A stretch of DNA of 21,690 nt, taken from positions 1 through 21,690 of the forward strand of contig UQVC01000036.1 of the NCBI GenBank assembly GCA_900544395.1, written 5' to 3'. The translations under genes and the position numbers were made by a program. Numbering within the stretch: the first letter of the stretch is position 1; each line of letters starts with the position of its first letter. The notes under the pieces are model-generated. The model saw nothing but the letters and a program-made list of their open reading frames with translations. It made no database searches and had not been told where the DNA came from. The stretch is from an uncultured Ruminococcus sp. Its GTDB lineage: Bacteria > Bacillota > Clostridia > Lachnospirales > Lachnospiraceae. This document shows, piece by piece, positions 13,650-21,508 of this stretch.

Positions 13650-15104
13650 CTATGCAAGTCGTTTCAGCACATCAGCCAACAATTCATAAAAATGTGCAAA
13701 GGAATCCAGAGGCAGATGTTCATCCGGTGTATGGCATCCACGGATCGTAGGACCGACTGCAATGGCATCTAGTCCGGGGATTGCATCTGAAAACAGACCA
13801 CATTCCAGTCCTGCATGGATCGCTTCGATCTTCAGTTCGTCATGGAACAGTTCCCGATAGCTTTCTACAAAGACGTCACGGATCGGAGAAACTTCGGCAA
13901 AACTCCAGCCCGGATATTCTCCGGTGAAATCCACTTCAAATCCAAAAGTTTCTGCCAGAAGACAGAGTTTTTCTTTCAGTGCGTTCATCAGTGTGGCGAC
14001 AGAAGAACGAGGTGCAAATACTAGATTTGCAGAGGTTTCATCGGTTGCTGCGACACCAAGGTTCAAAGAAGTTACTGTGAATCCGTTTAGATTCATATTG
14101 CGGAACTGTACCCCGTTTGGCGCAAGGCACATGGCTGTGATCAGCGCTTTTCCGTCTTCAGCCGTCATAGGTGCAGCGCTGCCGCTTTCCTTCGACACTT
14201 CAAAATGGAAATCTGGTTCATATGGGCAGATTTCTGCTGAAAAATCTGCGGCCAGTGCGTCTGCAAGAGAGTGTGCCTCTTCGGCAGCCGCCTCGTTGGT
14301 ATAAAGCAAAGTTGCTTTGGATTCCCGAGGGATCGCGTTATCCTTGGTACCTCCATTGAAATCTACAAGAAGGGCGTCAGTGCTGCAAAACAGATGATGG
14401 ACCATACGCGCCATCAACAAGTTGGCATTCTGATGTTCTTTGTCAATATCAGTACCGGAATGTCCGCCCAGAAGTCCTGAGATTTCCAGATGGAGCAATG
14501 TGCCCTCTTTTGTCTCAGTGCGTGTGATCGGACGGAAAAGCCCACATCTGGAGCCGCCGGCACAGCTGACCGTTGCAACGCCTTCTTCTTCGGAATCCAG
14601 ATTGATCATCGTGCGGGCTGTGATCAGAGATTTATCCAGTGCAGCAGCTCCGTTGAGCCCGATTTCTTCTTGTGTGGTAAAGACACACTCCAGTGTCGGA
14701 TGGGTCAGTGTGTTGTCGTCAAGAATGGCAAGCATCAGTGCAACAGCTGCACCGTTATCTCCGCCAAGCGTGGTGCCATTGGCAGAAAGTACACCGTCTT
14801 TGACGATCAGATCCAGAGGATCTGTTGTAAAATCATGTGTGACACCGGCAAGCTTTTCACAGACCATATCTGTGTGTCCCTGCAGCATCACTGCCGGTTT
14901 TGTCTCCGCACCCTGACTGGCCTCTTTTTTTATGATGACATTGAAGAGTTCATCGCGGTGGAACCAGAGATCCCGCTCTTTGGCGAACGCGATCAGGTAG
15001 TCACTGATTGCTTCTTCGTTGCCGGAACCACGAGGAATTGCGCTGATTTCTTCAAAAAAATGAAATAATTTTTCAGGTTTGTATCCTGTAATCTTATACT
15101 CCAT
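13650..15104 (-). CDS. pepD: Aminoacyl-histidine dipeptidase (Xaa-His dipeptidase, M20 family)
   Basis: A 484-residue cytosolic metallopeptidase that hydrolyses dipeptides, classically carnosine-type Xaa-His. The M20 metal and catalytic residues are all visible: H77 and D79 in LQGHTDM, D116 in LGGDNGAA, E146/E147 in TTQEEIG, D170 in MINLDSEEE and H458 in RGCHTPDEH. A dimerisation insert containing 'LLGGHSGTDIDKEHQNAN' sits in the middle, as expected. AGAGG is 9 nt upstream of ATG 15104, whereas the ATG at 15113 abuts that site, so 15104 is chosen. It precedes the OPT gene on the same strand, with about 150 nt and a promoter between. Confidence 0.94.
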   Translation of the reverse strand: MEYKITGYKPEKLFHFFEEISAIPRGSGNEEAISDYLIAFAKERDLWFHRDELFNVIIKKEASQGAETKPAVMLQGHTDMVCEKLAGVTHDFTTDPLDLIVKDGVLSANGTTLGGDNGAAVALMLAILDDNTLTHPTLECVFTTQEEIGLNGAAALDKSLITARTMINLDSEEEGVATVSCAGGSRCGLFRPITRTETKEGTLLHLEISGLLGGHSGTDIDKEHQNANLLMARMVHHLFCSTDALLVDFNGGTKDNAIPRESKATLLYTNEAAAEEAHSLADALAADFSAEICPYEPDFHFEVSKESGSAAPMTAEDGKALITAMCLAPNGVQFRNMNLNGFTVTSLNLGVAATDETSANLVFAPRSSVATLMNALKEKLCLLAETFGFEVDFTGEYPGWSFAEVSPIRDVFVESYRELFHDELKIEAIHAGLECGLFSDAIPGLDAIAVGPTIRGCHTPDEHLPLDSFAHFYELLADVLKRLA

Positions 15105-15143
15105 AGATGACATCCTCTTTTCTATATAAATATTATCTTGTTT

Positions 15144-15172
15144 ATTCTACCACTTTTAACGCGGTAAAGCAA
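15144..15172 (-). promoter_or_regulatory. Sigma-A promoter of pepD
   Basis: On the minus strand TTGCTT (15167-15172), 17 nt, TAGAAT (15144-15149) with TGG directly before the -10. Good match, correct distance from the pepD start. Confidence 0.7.
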
Positions 15173-15233
15173 GAAAATTCGATAGAGTAACGTGGTTAAG
15201 TGTCAAAACCAGGGAAAGACACAAGTGAGAAAG

Positions 15234-15262
15234 GAATAGGCAGGGAAAGTTTTGCATATATT
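15234..15262 (+). promoter_or_regulatory. Candidate sigma-E (mother-cell) promoter of the yqfC operon
   Basis: GAATAGG (15234-15240), 14 nt, CATATATT (15255-15262). The -10 fits the CATANANT sigma-E pattern and the -35 keeps the central ATA. yqfC and yqfD belong to the sigma-E regulon in Bacillus subtilis, which makes this placement credible. Confidence 0.55.
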
Positions 15263-15284
15263 TCAGAAGAGAAGAGGATGTGTG

Positions 15285-15581
15285 GTGCCCAAAGAGATGA
15301 AAAAAGAAAGGGAAAAAGAAACCTTGAAAGAACGGCTGACAGCGGCGGCCAATATGCCGCGGGATGTGGTGTTGGGAGATTCCGTTGTGACGATCATAGG
15401 GAATGAAGAGATTTGTGTAGAAAACTACCGGGGGATCCTGGAATATACGCAGGAGCTGATCCGGATCCAGACAAAAAAGGCACAGATCCGTCTGAGAGGG
15501 CAGGGGTTAAAGATCGAATACTATCTGAATGATGAAATGAAGATCACAGGGACTTTGCATTCTCTGGAATATGAGCAGTGA
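15285..15581 (+). CDS. yqfC: Sporulation protein YqfC
   Basis: A 98-residue protein of the YabP/YqfC family. Its core reads 'MPRDVVLGDSVVTIIGNEEICVENYRGILEYTQELIRIQTKKAQIRLRG', followed by 'LKIEYYLNDEMKITGTLHSLEY'. The family is made in the mother cell during sporulation; its molecular role is not settled. The start is GTG 15285, with GAAGAGGA 6 nt upstream; the next ATG (15297) is too far from that site. It overlaps yqfD by 11 nt, so the two are co-translated. Its presence is good evidence for endospore formation in this organism. Confidence 0.88.
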   Translation: MPKEMKKEREKETLKERLTAAANMPRDVVLGDSVVTIIGNEEICVENYRGILEYTQELIRIQTKKAQIRLRGQGLKIEYYLNDEMKITGTLHSLEYEQ

Positions 15582-16854
15582 GGTGGAAAGGGTGGCCGAG
15601 AAATTTTTGAGATTTTTAAAAGGATACGTTAAGGTTCAGGTATCCGGGGATTCGCCGGAACGCTTTCTCAATCTGTGCAGTCATCATCAGATCACAATCT
15701 GGGGTCTCAAGTCCTGCAGATCCTGTTATGAAATGTATCTTCCGCTTTCTGAATTTCGAAAGATCCGGCCACTGGCACGGAAAGCACATATCCGGGTAAG
15801 GATCAAAACGCGGGTGGGACTGCCTTTTCGGCTTTTGGAATATCGGAAAAGAGCCTGTTTCTTTCTGGGGGCATTTTTTTGTATCTGCCTTTTGTTTTTT
15901 TACACATCGTTTGTGTGGGATATTCATTTTGAAGGAAATGAAACGTGGACAGATGAAACACTTCTTGGTTTTTTAAAAGAAGAAGCAATTACACCCGGTA
16001 TGCCAAAGGGAAAGGTGGACTGTGCGGCGATCGTGCAGAAGATCCGGCAGGAATATGGGGAAATCGTGTGGGTGTCTGCTTCTATTGAGGGAAGCAGACT
16101 TCTGATCCAGATCAAAGAAAATGAAGACACGATCCAGGAGATTTTGGAGGAAGAACCCCCCTGTGATCTGATCGCCAAAAAAGACGGTGTGATCACAAAC
16201 ATCGTTACACGGAGCGGAGTTCCTATGGTTCATGCTGGAGATCAGGTGAAAAAAGGGGATCTCCTGGTATCTGGCAGGGTGGAAGTCTGCAATGATGCAG
16301 GAGAAGTGGAAGCGTATCAGTATTGCCGGGCAGATGCGGATATTTTTGCAGACACCACTTGGGAATATGAGGATACCATTGGTACATACTATAAAGAGAA
16401 AACGTATGAAAAGAAAAAACGATTTCAGGGATTCCTTCGGTTTGGCAACTGGAAGATTTCGCTGGGAAGAGAAAGACCTTCCGTGCAGAATTGGGAGCAG
16501 CACACCATGCAGCGTCAGATCAGACTGGGAGAAAATTTCCGGCTTCCTGTCTATTATGGCACGAAAATTGCGAAATCCTATGAGGTAAAAGTGAAAAGAT
16601 ATACAAAAACGGAAATAAAAAAGAAATTGAGTGAAAATTTCAAACAATTTTCCAGGGAATTCGAGGAAAAAGGTATTCAAATACAGGAAAATAGTGTTAA
16701 AATACACATAGGAAAAAAATCTGCAGTGGCAAAGGGAACACTTTTTTTAAATGAACCTGTGGGCGAGACAGCAGATACAGAAATATTAGAGGTTGAAAGG
16801 GAGAAGAAGAATGAGTCTTTCGGAACTGATGATGGAGATACCGGCGGAACATGA
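15571..16854 (+). CDS. yqfD: Sporulation protein YqfD
   Basis: A 427-residue bitopic membrane protein. The cytoplasmic N-terminal part holds 'GYVKVQVSGDSPERFLNLC' (about 18-36), a hallmark of YqfD. One TM segment (about 95-116) precedes a long extracytoplasmic region starting 'FVWDIHFEGNETWTDETLLGFLKEEAITPGMPKG', which resembles a POTRA-like fold, and continues with 'GDLLVSGRVE'. It is mother-cell expressed in Bacillus. The ATG at 15571 has no clear site; GTG 15592, with GAGG 8 nt upstream, would give a 420-residue protein beginning next to the conserved core and is a real alternative. The last 44 nt overlap phoH. Confidence 0.9.
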   Translation: MSSEVERVAEKFLRFLKGYVKVQVSGDSPERFLNLCSHHQITIWGLKSCRSCYEMYLPLSEFRKIRPLARKAHIRVRIKTRVGLPFRLLEYRKRACFFLGAFFCICLLFFYTSFVWDIHFEGNETWTDETLLGFLKEEAITPGMPKGKVDCAAIVQKIRQEYGEIVWVSASIEGSRLLIQIKENEDTIQEILEEEPPCDLIAKKDGVITNIVTRSGVPMVHAGDQVKKGDLLVSGRVEVCNDAGEVEAYQYCRADADIFADTTWEYEDTIGTYYKEKTYEKKKRFQGFLRFGNWKISLGRERPSVQNWEQHTMQRQIRLGENFRLPVYYGTKIAKSYEVKVKRYTKTEIKKKLSENFKQFSREFEEKGIQIQENSVKIHIGKKSAVAKGTLFLNEPVGETADTEILEVEREKKNESFGTDDGDTGGT

Positions 16855-17806
16855 GAAAAATGTGTTCGGGCAGTTTGATGCATATGCAAAGAAACTGGAG
16901 AGGACCTTTCATGTGACATTGATTGTCCGGGAAGGAAAGATCAAGATACTGGGGGAGGAGAAACAGGCAGAAAAAGCAAAACGGGTGCTGGAGCAGCTGA
17001 CGGCATTGTCAGTGAGAGGCAATGAGATTACAGAACAGAATGTGGATTATGCCATGTCACTGGTTTACGAAGATCAGGAAGAAGCCATGGTAGAGATGGA
17101 CAGAGAACTGATCTGTCACACTTTGCAGGGGAAACCGATCAAGCCAAAGACCCTCGGACAGAAACGATATGTGGATGCCATCCGGGAAGGGATGATCACC
17201 TTTGGTCTGGGGCCTGCTGGAACCGGCAAGACTTATCTTGCAATGGCCATGGCGATCACGGAATTTCAGAGGAATGAAGTGAGCCGGATCATTCTGACCA
17301 GACCTGCCATTGAGGCTGGAGAAAAACTGGGATTTCTTCCGGGAGATCTGCAGAGCAAGATCGATCCCTATCTGCGTCCGCTTTACGATGCACTGTATCA
17401 GATCATGGGAGCAGAGAGTTTTGCAAAAAATTCCGAGAAGGGACTGATCGAGGTAGCGCCTCTTGCCTATATGCGCGGAAGGACACTGGACAATGCCTTT
17501 ATCATTCTGGATGAAGCACAGAACACCACACCGGCGCAGATGAAGATGTTTCTGACCAGGATCGGATTTGGCTCCAAAGTGGTGATCACTGGAGACGCAA
17601 CTCAGAAGGATCTTCCGGCAGGGACGGTTTCCGGGCTGGATGTGGCAGTGAAAGTAGTCAAAGACCTGGAGGGGATCAGCATCTGTACGCTGACCAGCAA
17701 GGATGTGGTGCGTCATCCGTTGGTGCAGAAGATTGTAAAAGCTTACGAAGAATATGAAAAGAAAAGTACCCGTACAAAGGGAAATACCAAAAGGAGAAGA
17801 TCATGA
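16811..17806 (+). CDS. phoH: PhoH-family P-loop ATPase
   Basis: A 331-residue cytoplasmic ATPase, normal family length. After an N-terminal small domain (about 1-75, with 'VTLIVREGKIKILG'), the P-loop GPAGTGKT lies at 134-141, and Walker B 'AFIILDEAQNTT' contains the DEAQ box at 234-237. 'TRPAIEAGEKLGFLPGDLQSKIDPYLRPLYD' and 'VVITGDATQKDLP' are highly conserved PhoH/PhoL segments. The family is linked to RNA metabolism and is very often next to ybeY, as here. ATG 16811 has AAAGGGAG 7 nt upstream, inside yqfD; an in-frame TTG at 16793 precedes that site. It overlaps ybeY by ATGA. Confidence 0.94.
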   Translation: MSLSELMMEIPAEHEKNVFGQFDAYAKKLERTFHVTLIVREGKIKILGEEKQAEKAKRVLEQLTALSVRGNEITEQNVDYAMSLVYEDQEEAMVEMDRELICHTLQGKPIKPKTLGQKRYVDAIREGMITFGLGPAGTGKTYLAMAMAITEFQRNEVSRIILTRPAIEAGEKLGFLPGDLQSKIDPYLRPLYDALYQIMGAESFAKNSEKGLIEVAPLAYMRGRTLDNAFIILDEAQNTTPAQMKMFLTRIGFGSKVVITGDATQKDLPAGTVSGLDVAVKVVKDLEGISICTLTSKDVVRHPLVQKIVKAYEEYEKKSTRTKGNTKRRRS

Positions 17807-18300
17807 GTTTATATTTAGAAGAAGAGGGAGAGATCAGGCTTCCGTTTGAGATGAAAGAAGTGGCCGAACTGGTGGTAGAGGCTGCTCTGGAGCAGGAGGG
17901 GTGTCCCTATGAAGCCGAGATCAACCTGTTGGTCACAACAGACGAAGAGATCCACCGCATGAATGAGGAATTCCGTCAGATCGACCGGGCTACCGATGTG
18001 CTTTCGTTCCCGATGTTAGAGTATGACGTTCCGGGAGATTTTTCTTTTGCAGAAGGGCATCCAGAAGAAGCCTTTCATCCGGAATCCGGAGAGCTGATGC
18101 TTGGCGACATCGTCATATCCAAAGAAAAAGTACTCGCGCAGGCAGAAGCCTATGGGCATTCTCCAAAGAGAGAGTTCGCATTTTTGATCGCACACAGTAT
18201 GCTCCATTTGTTTGGATATGACCATATGGAAGAAGAGGAACGCCTGGTGATGGAACAGCGGCAGAGAGAGATCATGGACAAAGTCCAGATTTTCAGGTAG
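17803..18300 (+). CDS. ybeY: Endoribonuclease YbeY (rRNA maturation factor)
   Basis: A 165-residue zinc-dependent RNase involved in 16S rRNA 3'-end maturation and ribosome quality control. The zinc motif HxxxHxxGxDH is intact: H131, H135 and H141 in HSMLHLFGYDH. 'RATDVLSFPM' (about 62-71) and 'LGDIVIS' (about 100-106) are further family blocks. The start overlaps the phoH stop (ATGA), so the two are translationally coupled. In many Firmicutes era and dgkA follow; here a flippase gene follows instead after 15 nt. Confidence 0.95.
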   Translation: MSLYLEEEGEIRLPFEMKEVAELVVEAALEQEGCPYEAEINLLVTTDEEIHRMNEEFRQIDRATDVLSFPMLEYDVPGDFSFAEGHPEEAFHPESGELMLGDIVISKEKVLAQAEAYGHSPKREFAFLIAHSMLHLFGYDHMEEEERLVMEQRQREIMDKVQIFR

Positions 18301-18315
18301 CAGTGGAGGAGACGG

Positions 18316-20046
18316 ATGGCAGAGATACAGAAGAACAGAAGAAAAAAGAAGAGACCAAAAGAAAATGAATTTCTGATACAGGGGGCGATCCTTGCCGGAG
18401 CAGCCGTGATTGTAAAGATCATCGGGGCATTATACCGGATCCCGCTGACAAATATCATCGGAGACGAGGGAAATGGATTTTTGGGATATGCGTATGAGAT
18501 TTATGCTATGGCGCTGATGCTTTCCTCCTTTAGTCTTCCGATCGCAGTTTCCAAGCTGGTTTCCACCAAGATGGCAATGCATCAGCCAAGAAATGCATTT
18601 CGTATTTTTAAATGTGCCATGATGTTTGCGCTGTCAGTGGGGGCTGTGGTAGCGCTGGCGATTTTTCTGGGAGCAGATATGATCGCAAAGAACCTGATGG
18701 AATCCCCATTGAGTGTCTATACGCTAAAAGTTCTGGCGCCGGCGCTGTTTATCGTGGCAGTGCTTGGTGTGATGCGGGGATATTTCCAGGGAATGGGAAC
18801 TATGGTGCCAACCGCTATTTCCCAGGTATTGGAACAGATCATCAATGCGACAGTCAATATTGTGGGAGCGAGCATTTTAATCAAGGTGGGAATGGCAGCA
18901 GCCAAAAAGAAGGACAATCCGCTTTTGGAACCCGCGTACGGAGCCGCAGGGGGAACGCTTGGAACGGCAACGGGAGCTTTGGTTGCGCTGTTATTTTTGA
19001 TATTTGTGTTTGTGTTGTTCCAAAAGGTTATGGTGCGGCAGATGCGAAGAGACCGGACCAAACACAAAGACGAATACCGACAGATTTTAAAAGTCCTGCT
19101 TTTAACAATCGCTCCGATTTTGTTCAGTACGGCAATTTACAATATCAACCAGATCATTGACCTGACGTTGTTTGCCAAGATCATGGCAGCCCAGGGAGTT
19201 CCGCTGAATGATTACATCATTCCACAGGGAATTTATACCGGAAAGTACAACACTTTGATCAACATTCCGCTTGCCATGGCAAATGGTCTTGCGGCATCGG
19301 TGATCCCGGCGCTGACTGCTGCCGTGGCTTCCAGAAACCGGACACAGATGCAAAATAAGATCAACCAGACGATCCGGCTGACCATGCTGATCGCGATTCC
19401 ATGTTTTGTAGGATTTGTAGTGCTGGCTTCTCCGATCATGCAGTTCCTCTATGGAGATTCCAGAATGGAACCGGCGCTGATGCTTGCATCGGGAGCCATT
19501 ACAGTCGTGCTGTACAGTTCTTCCACAGTGACCAACTCCATTTTGCAGGGACTGGACAGGCTGACGGCTCCGGCAAAAAATGCGCTGATTTCACTGGGAG
19601 TGCACCTGGTCGCAATCTTGGTGATGCTGATCGTATTCAAATGGGGCATTTATTCCCTGGTATTCAGCAATATTGTGTTTGGACTGTGTATGTGCATACT
19701 GAATATGAAAGATGTGTATCAGGCAAGTGGGTTCAGACAAGATTTCAAGACCTGTTATATCAAGCCATTTTTAGCGGCTGTGATTATGGGCGTGGCAGCA
19801 TTTGCAGTGGATAAACTGTTAAGCGCGTTGATCCCGGGCAGGTTTGTGGCACATGGACTTTCGATTCTCATTGCCATGCTGGTATATGCTGTTGCAGTGG
19901 TTCGGGTAGGAACTCTTTCAGAATCCGATATGCTGGCACTTCCGATGGGAGGACGGATGTTAAGAATCTGTAAACAGCTGAAGATTTTTCCGAAGACGAG
20001 AGATTTGGATGAGGACGATGATATTGAATATCTGGATCTGGACTAA
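18316..20046 (+). CDS. MOP-family flippase (SpoVB/MurJ-like polysaccharide or lipid II transporter)
   Basis: A 576-residue, about 14-TM protein. The N-terminus has a basic stretch (RRKKKRPKENEF), then 'FLIQGAILAGAAVIVKIIGALYRIPLTNIIGDEGNG', the standard opening of the SpoVB/YtgP branch; 'LPIAVSKLVS' follows. The acidic C-terminal tail (DLDEDDDIEYLDLD) is cytoplasmic. In B. subtilis, YtgP is a lipid II flippase and SpoVB is needed for spore cortex. Linkage to yqfC/yqfD favours a sporulation role, but sequence alone does not separate the two. GTGGAGGAG lies just upstream of the ATG, and the gene probably belongs to the ybeY transcription unit. Confidence 0.88.
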   Translation: MAEIQKNRRKKKRPKENEFLIQGAILAGAAVIVKIIGALYRIPLTNIIGDEGNGFLGYAYEIYAMALMLSSFSLPIAVSKLVSTKMAMHQPRNAFRIFKCAMMFALSVGAVVALAIFLGADMIAKNLMESPLSVYTLKVLAPALFIVAVLGVMRGYFQGMGTMVPTAISQVLEQIINATVNIVGASILIKVGMAAAKKKDNPLLEPAYGAAGGTLGTATGALVALLFLIFVFVLFQKVMVRQMRRDRTKHKDEYRQILKVLLLTIAPILFSTAIYNINQIIDLTLFAKIMAAQGVPLNDYIIPQGIYTGKYNTLINIPLAMANGLAASVIPALTAAVASRNRTQMQNKINQTIRLTMLIAIPCFVGFVVLASPIMQFLYGDSRMEPALMLASGAITVVLYSSSTVTNSILQGLDRLTAPAKNALISLGVHLVAILVMLIVFKWGIYSLVFSNIVFGLCMCILNMKDVYQASGFRQDFKTCYIKPFLAAVIMGVAAFAVDKLLSALIPGRFVAHGLSILIAMLVYAVAVVRVGTLSESDMLALPMGGRMLRICKQLKIFPKTRDLDEDDDIEYLDLD

Positions 20047-20075
20047 GAAGAGTAAAAAGAAGAATAGAATATAGA

Positions 20076-20145
20076 AAAAGAGCCAATACTGTATGAAAAA
20101 AGGAGTCGGACTTTTATGAAAAAAAGATACTGTATTGGCTTTTTT
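20076..20145 (+). promoter_or_regulatory. Long hairpin enclosing the start region of the 20116 gene
   Basis: 20076-20089 pairs with 20132-20145 (14 bp, one G-T). After one T-T mismatch, GTAT (20091-20094) pairs with ATAC (20127-20130). The 32-nt loop holds AAAGGAG (20099-20105) and ATG 20116. The 3' arm ends in six T that are also codons 9-10 of the gene. It could terminate read-through from the flippase operon or restrain translation of the small gene. Confidence 0.6.
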
Positions 20146-20472
20146 GCGGCATTATTTGTGTTTGTCAGTCTGCTCGGGATCGGATATCAGGTAAGTTATC
20201 AGTATGTGATGGACAGGCAGAAGATGCGGCAGGAAGAAGAGCAAAAAAGAAGTGTTGCCGTAAAAGGAACGGCAGAAAAAAATGAAGGGTATTATCTGGC
20301 AGAACTGCATGGATATGTGGTGGTGTATCTGTCCGATCAGTCTACCATTTATGAATTTACGGATATTGTATTTGATACACTTCCAAAAGAAGTACAGACG
20401 AACGTAAAACAGAAAAAATATGTAAAAACAGAAGAAGAGCTGTATGCGTTCCTGGAAAATTACTCCAGCTAA
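20116..20472 (+). CDS. Small exported/anchored protein with a BofC C-terminal-like domain
   Basis: A 118-residue protein. A signal-anchor is clear: MKKRYC, then a hydrophobic stretch at about 7-26. A charged coil follows (about 33-50, DRQKMRQEEEQKRS), then an extracytoplasmic domain, 'YYLAELHGYVVVYLSDQSTIYEFTDI...LPKEVQ...KKYVKTEEELYAFLENYSS'. This strand-then-helix pattern resembles the C-terminal domain of BofC, a forespore protein in SigK checkpoint control in Bacillus, but similar small domains occur in non-sporulation proteins. The start ATG 20116 has AAAGGAG (20099-20105) and lies inside a long hairpin. The family call is tentative; the gene itself is well supported. Confidence 0.7.
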   Translation: MKKRYCIGFFAALFVFVSLLGIGYQVSYQYVMDRQKMRQEEEQKRSVAVKGTAEKNEGYYLAELHGYVVVYLSDQSTIYEFTDIVFDTLPKEVQTNVKQKKYVKTEEELYAFLENYSS

Positions 20473-20548
20473 AAATCTCGCGGGGTGGTAGACGAATATC
20501 TGGAAATAGTGTAAGATGAAAAAAGAATTTTTCAGGAAGGATAAGAAT

Positions 20549-20770
20549 ATGGACGAACAAAAGGTAAAAAGAATCAATGAACTTTATAGAAAATCAAAGG
20601 CAGAGGGGCTGACAGAAGCAGAAAAAAAGGAACAGAAGATCCTGCGTCAGGAGTATATCGATGCATTCAAACGGAATTTAAGAAGCCAGCTGAATAACAT
20701 TGATGTGGAAGAAAAAGACGGTACCATCGTGAATCTGGGAGAAAAATTTGGAAACAAAACAGGACATTAG
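20549..20770 (+). CDS. DUF896 (YnzC/UPF0291) family protein
   Basis: A 73-residue protein whose opening, MDEQKVKRINELYRKSKAEGLTEAEKKEQ, is the helical hairpin diagnostic of DUF896; 'LRQEYIDAFKRNLRSQLNNI' is the second conserved block. B. subtilis YnzC has this fold; function is not well defined (a relative lies in the SOS-linked yneA operon). Start ATG 20549, with AGGAAGG 8 nt upstream; an in-frame ATG at 20516 lacks a site. The 3' end overlaps the next gene by 23 nt, suggesting coupled translation. Confidence 0.92.
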   Translation: MDEQKVKRINELYRKSKAEGLTEAEKKEQKILRQEYIDAFKRNLRSQLNNIDVEEKDGTIVNLGEKFGNKTGH

Positions 20771-21317
20771 AAAACGGATCATGTGCGTCAGGGAAAACCT
20801 GACAGAAAAAGAGCGGGAGACAGGTAGTGAGAAAATCACAGAACAGGTTGTCTCCCATCCTTTGTTTGTACAGGCAGAAGAAATCTGGTGTTATGTTTCT
20901 TTTGGGACAGAAGTGGATACAAAGCAGATTTTAAGTGCTGCCTGGAATACAGGAAAACGGATCGCTGTACCGAAAGTGACTGGCAGGCGGAGCATGGAAT
21001 TTTATTACATAGAATCTCCGGAGGATCTGACAACAGGTGCGTTCGGGATTTTAGAGCCGAAAGAAGGAAAACAACAGGCAGACTGCTGCCTGGAAAAATT
21101 AGAGCTTTTTCTGCTTGTTCCCGGGGTTGCTTTTGATCCGGTGGGAAGAAGGATCGGATATGGAGGCGGGTTTTATGACACATATCTTCAAAAAGCTGGA
21201 GGGTGCCATACGTTCGGACTTGCGTTTGAAGCACAAATGACAGAACAGATCCCTTCCGAAGCACATGATATCCGGATGGAGTATATTATAACAGAAAAGA
21301 GGTGCTGGAAATGCTGA
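20748..21317 (+). CDS. 5-formyltetrahydrofolate cyclo-ligase
   Basis: A 189-residue enzyme that converts 5-formyl-THF to 5,10-methenyl-THF with ATP. The phosphate/folate-binding block RRIGYGGGFYD (134-144; GYGGGFYD at 137-144) is intact, as are 'FLLVPGVAFD' and 'IAVPKV'. The N-terminal helix 'KQDIRKRIMCVRENLTEKER' matches the family start. The start is TTG 20748, supported by GGGAG (20737-20741) 6 nt before it; it lies inside the DUF896 gene. No in-frame ATG upstream of the conserved helix exists. The end overlaps the DUF4250 start by 7 nt. Confidence 0.93.
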   Translation: METKQDIRKRIMCVRENLTEKERETGSEKITEQVVSHPLFVQAEEIWCYVSFGTEVDTKQILSAAWNTGKRIAVPKVTGRRSMEFYYIESPEDLTTGAFGILEPKEGKQQADCCLEKLELFLLVPGVAFDPVGRRIGYGGGFYDTYLQKAGGCHTFGLAFEAQMTEQIPSEAHDIRMEYIITEKRCWKC

Positions 21318-21493
21318 CAGGACTGCCAAATGATCCGATGCTTCTTTTGAGCGTAGTCAATACGAAGTTGAGGGATTATTATCCGAGTCTGGATGCGCTT
21401 TGTGAGGATATGGAAGTTTCCAGAGAAGTGCTGGAAGAAAAGCTTGGCATGATCGATTATGTGTATGATGCCCAGAGAAATCAATTTGAATAG
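21311..21493 (+). CDS. DUF4250 domain protein
   Basis: A 60-residue, all-helical small protein. MLTGLPNDPMLLLSVVNTKLRD is the family hallmark, and 'SLDALCEDMEVSREVLEEKL' looks like a short helix-turn-helix (about 29-48), followed by 'YDAQRNQF'. Function is unknown. Start ATG 21311, with AAGAGG 8 nt upstream; GTG 21302 overlaps that site. Overlap with the cyclo-ligase end implies co-translation. Confidence 0.88.
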   Translation: MLTGLPNDPMLLLSVVNTKLRDYYPSLDALCEDMEVSREVLEEKLGMIDYVYDAQRNQFE

Positions 21494-21508
21494 AGAGGAA
21501 CACAATTC

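Noticed and set aside
14440..15068. Long plus-strand open frames (158 and 192 codons) opposite pepD
   Set aside because: Shadows of a strongly conserved M20 peptidase gene; low-complexity translations, no start signals.
15973..17716. Minus-strand frames of 244 and 219 codons opposite yqfD and phoH
   Set aside because: The plus strand carries clear YqfD and PhoH motifs; the antisense products show no family pattern and no ribosome sites.
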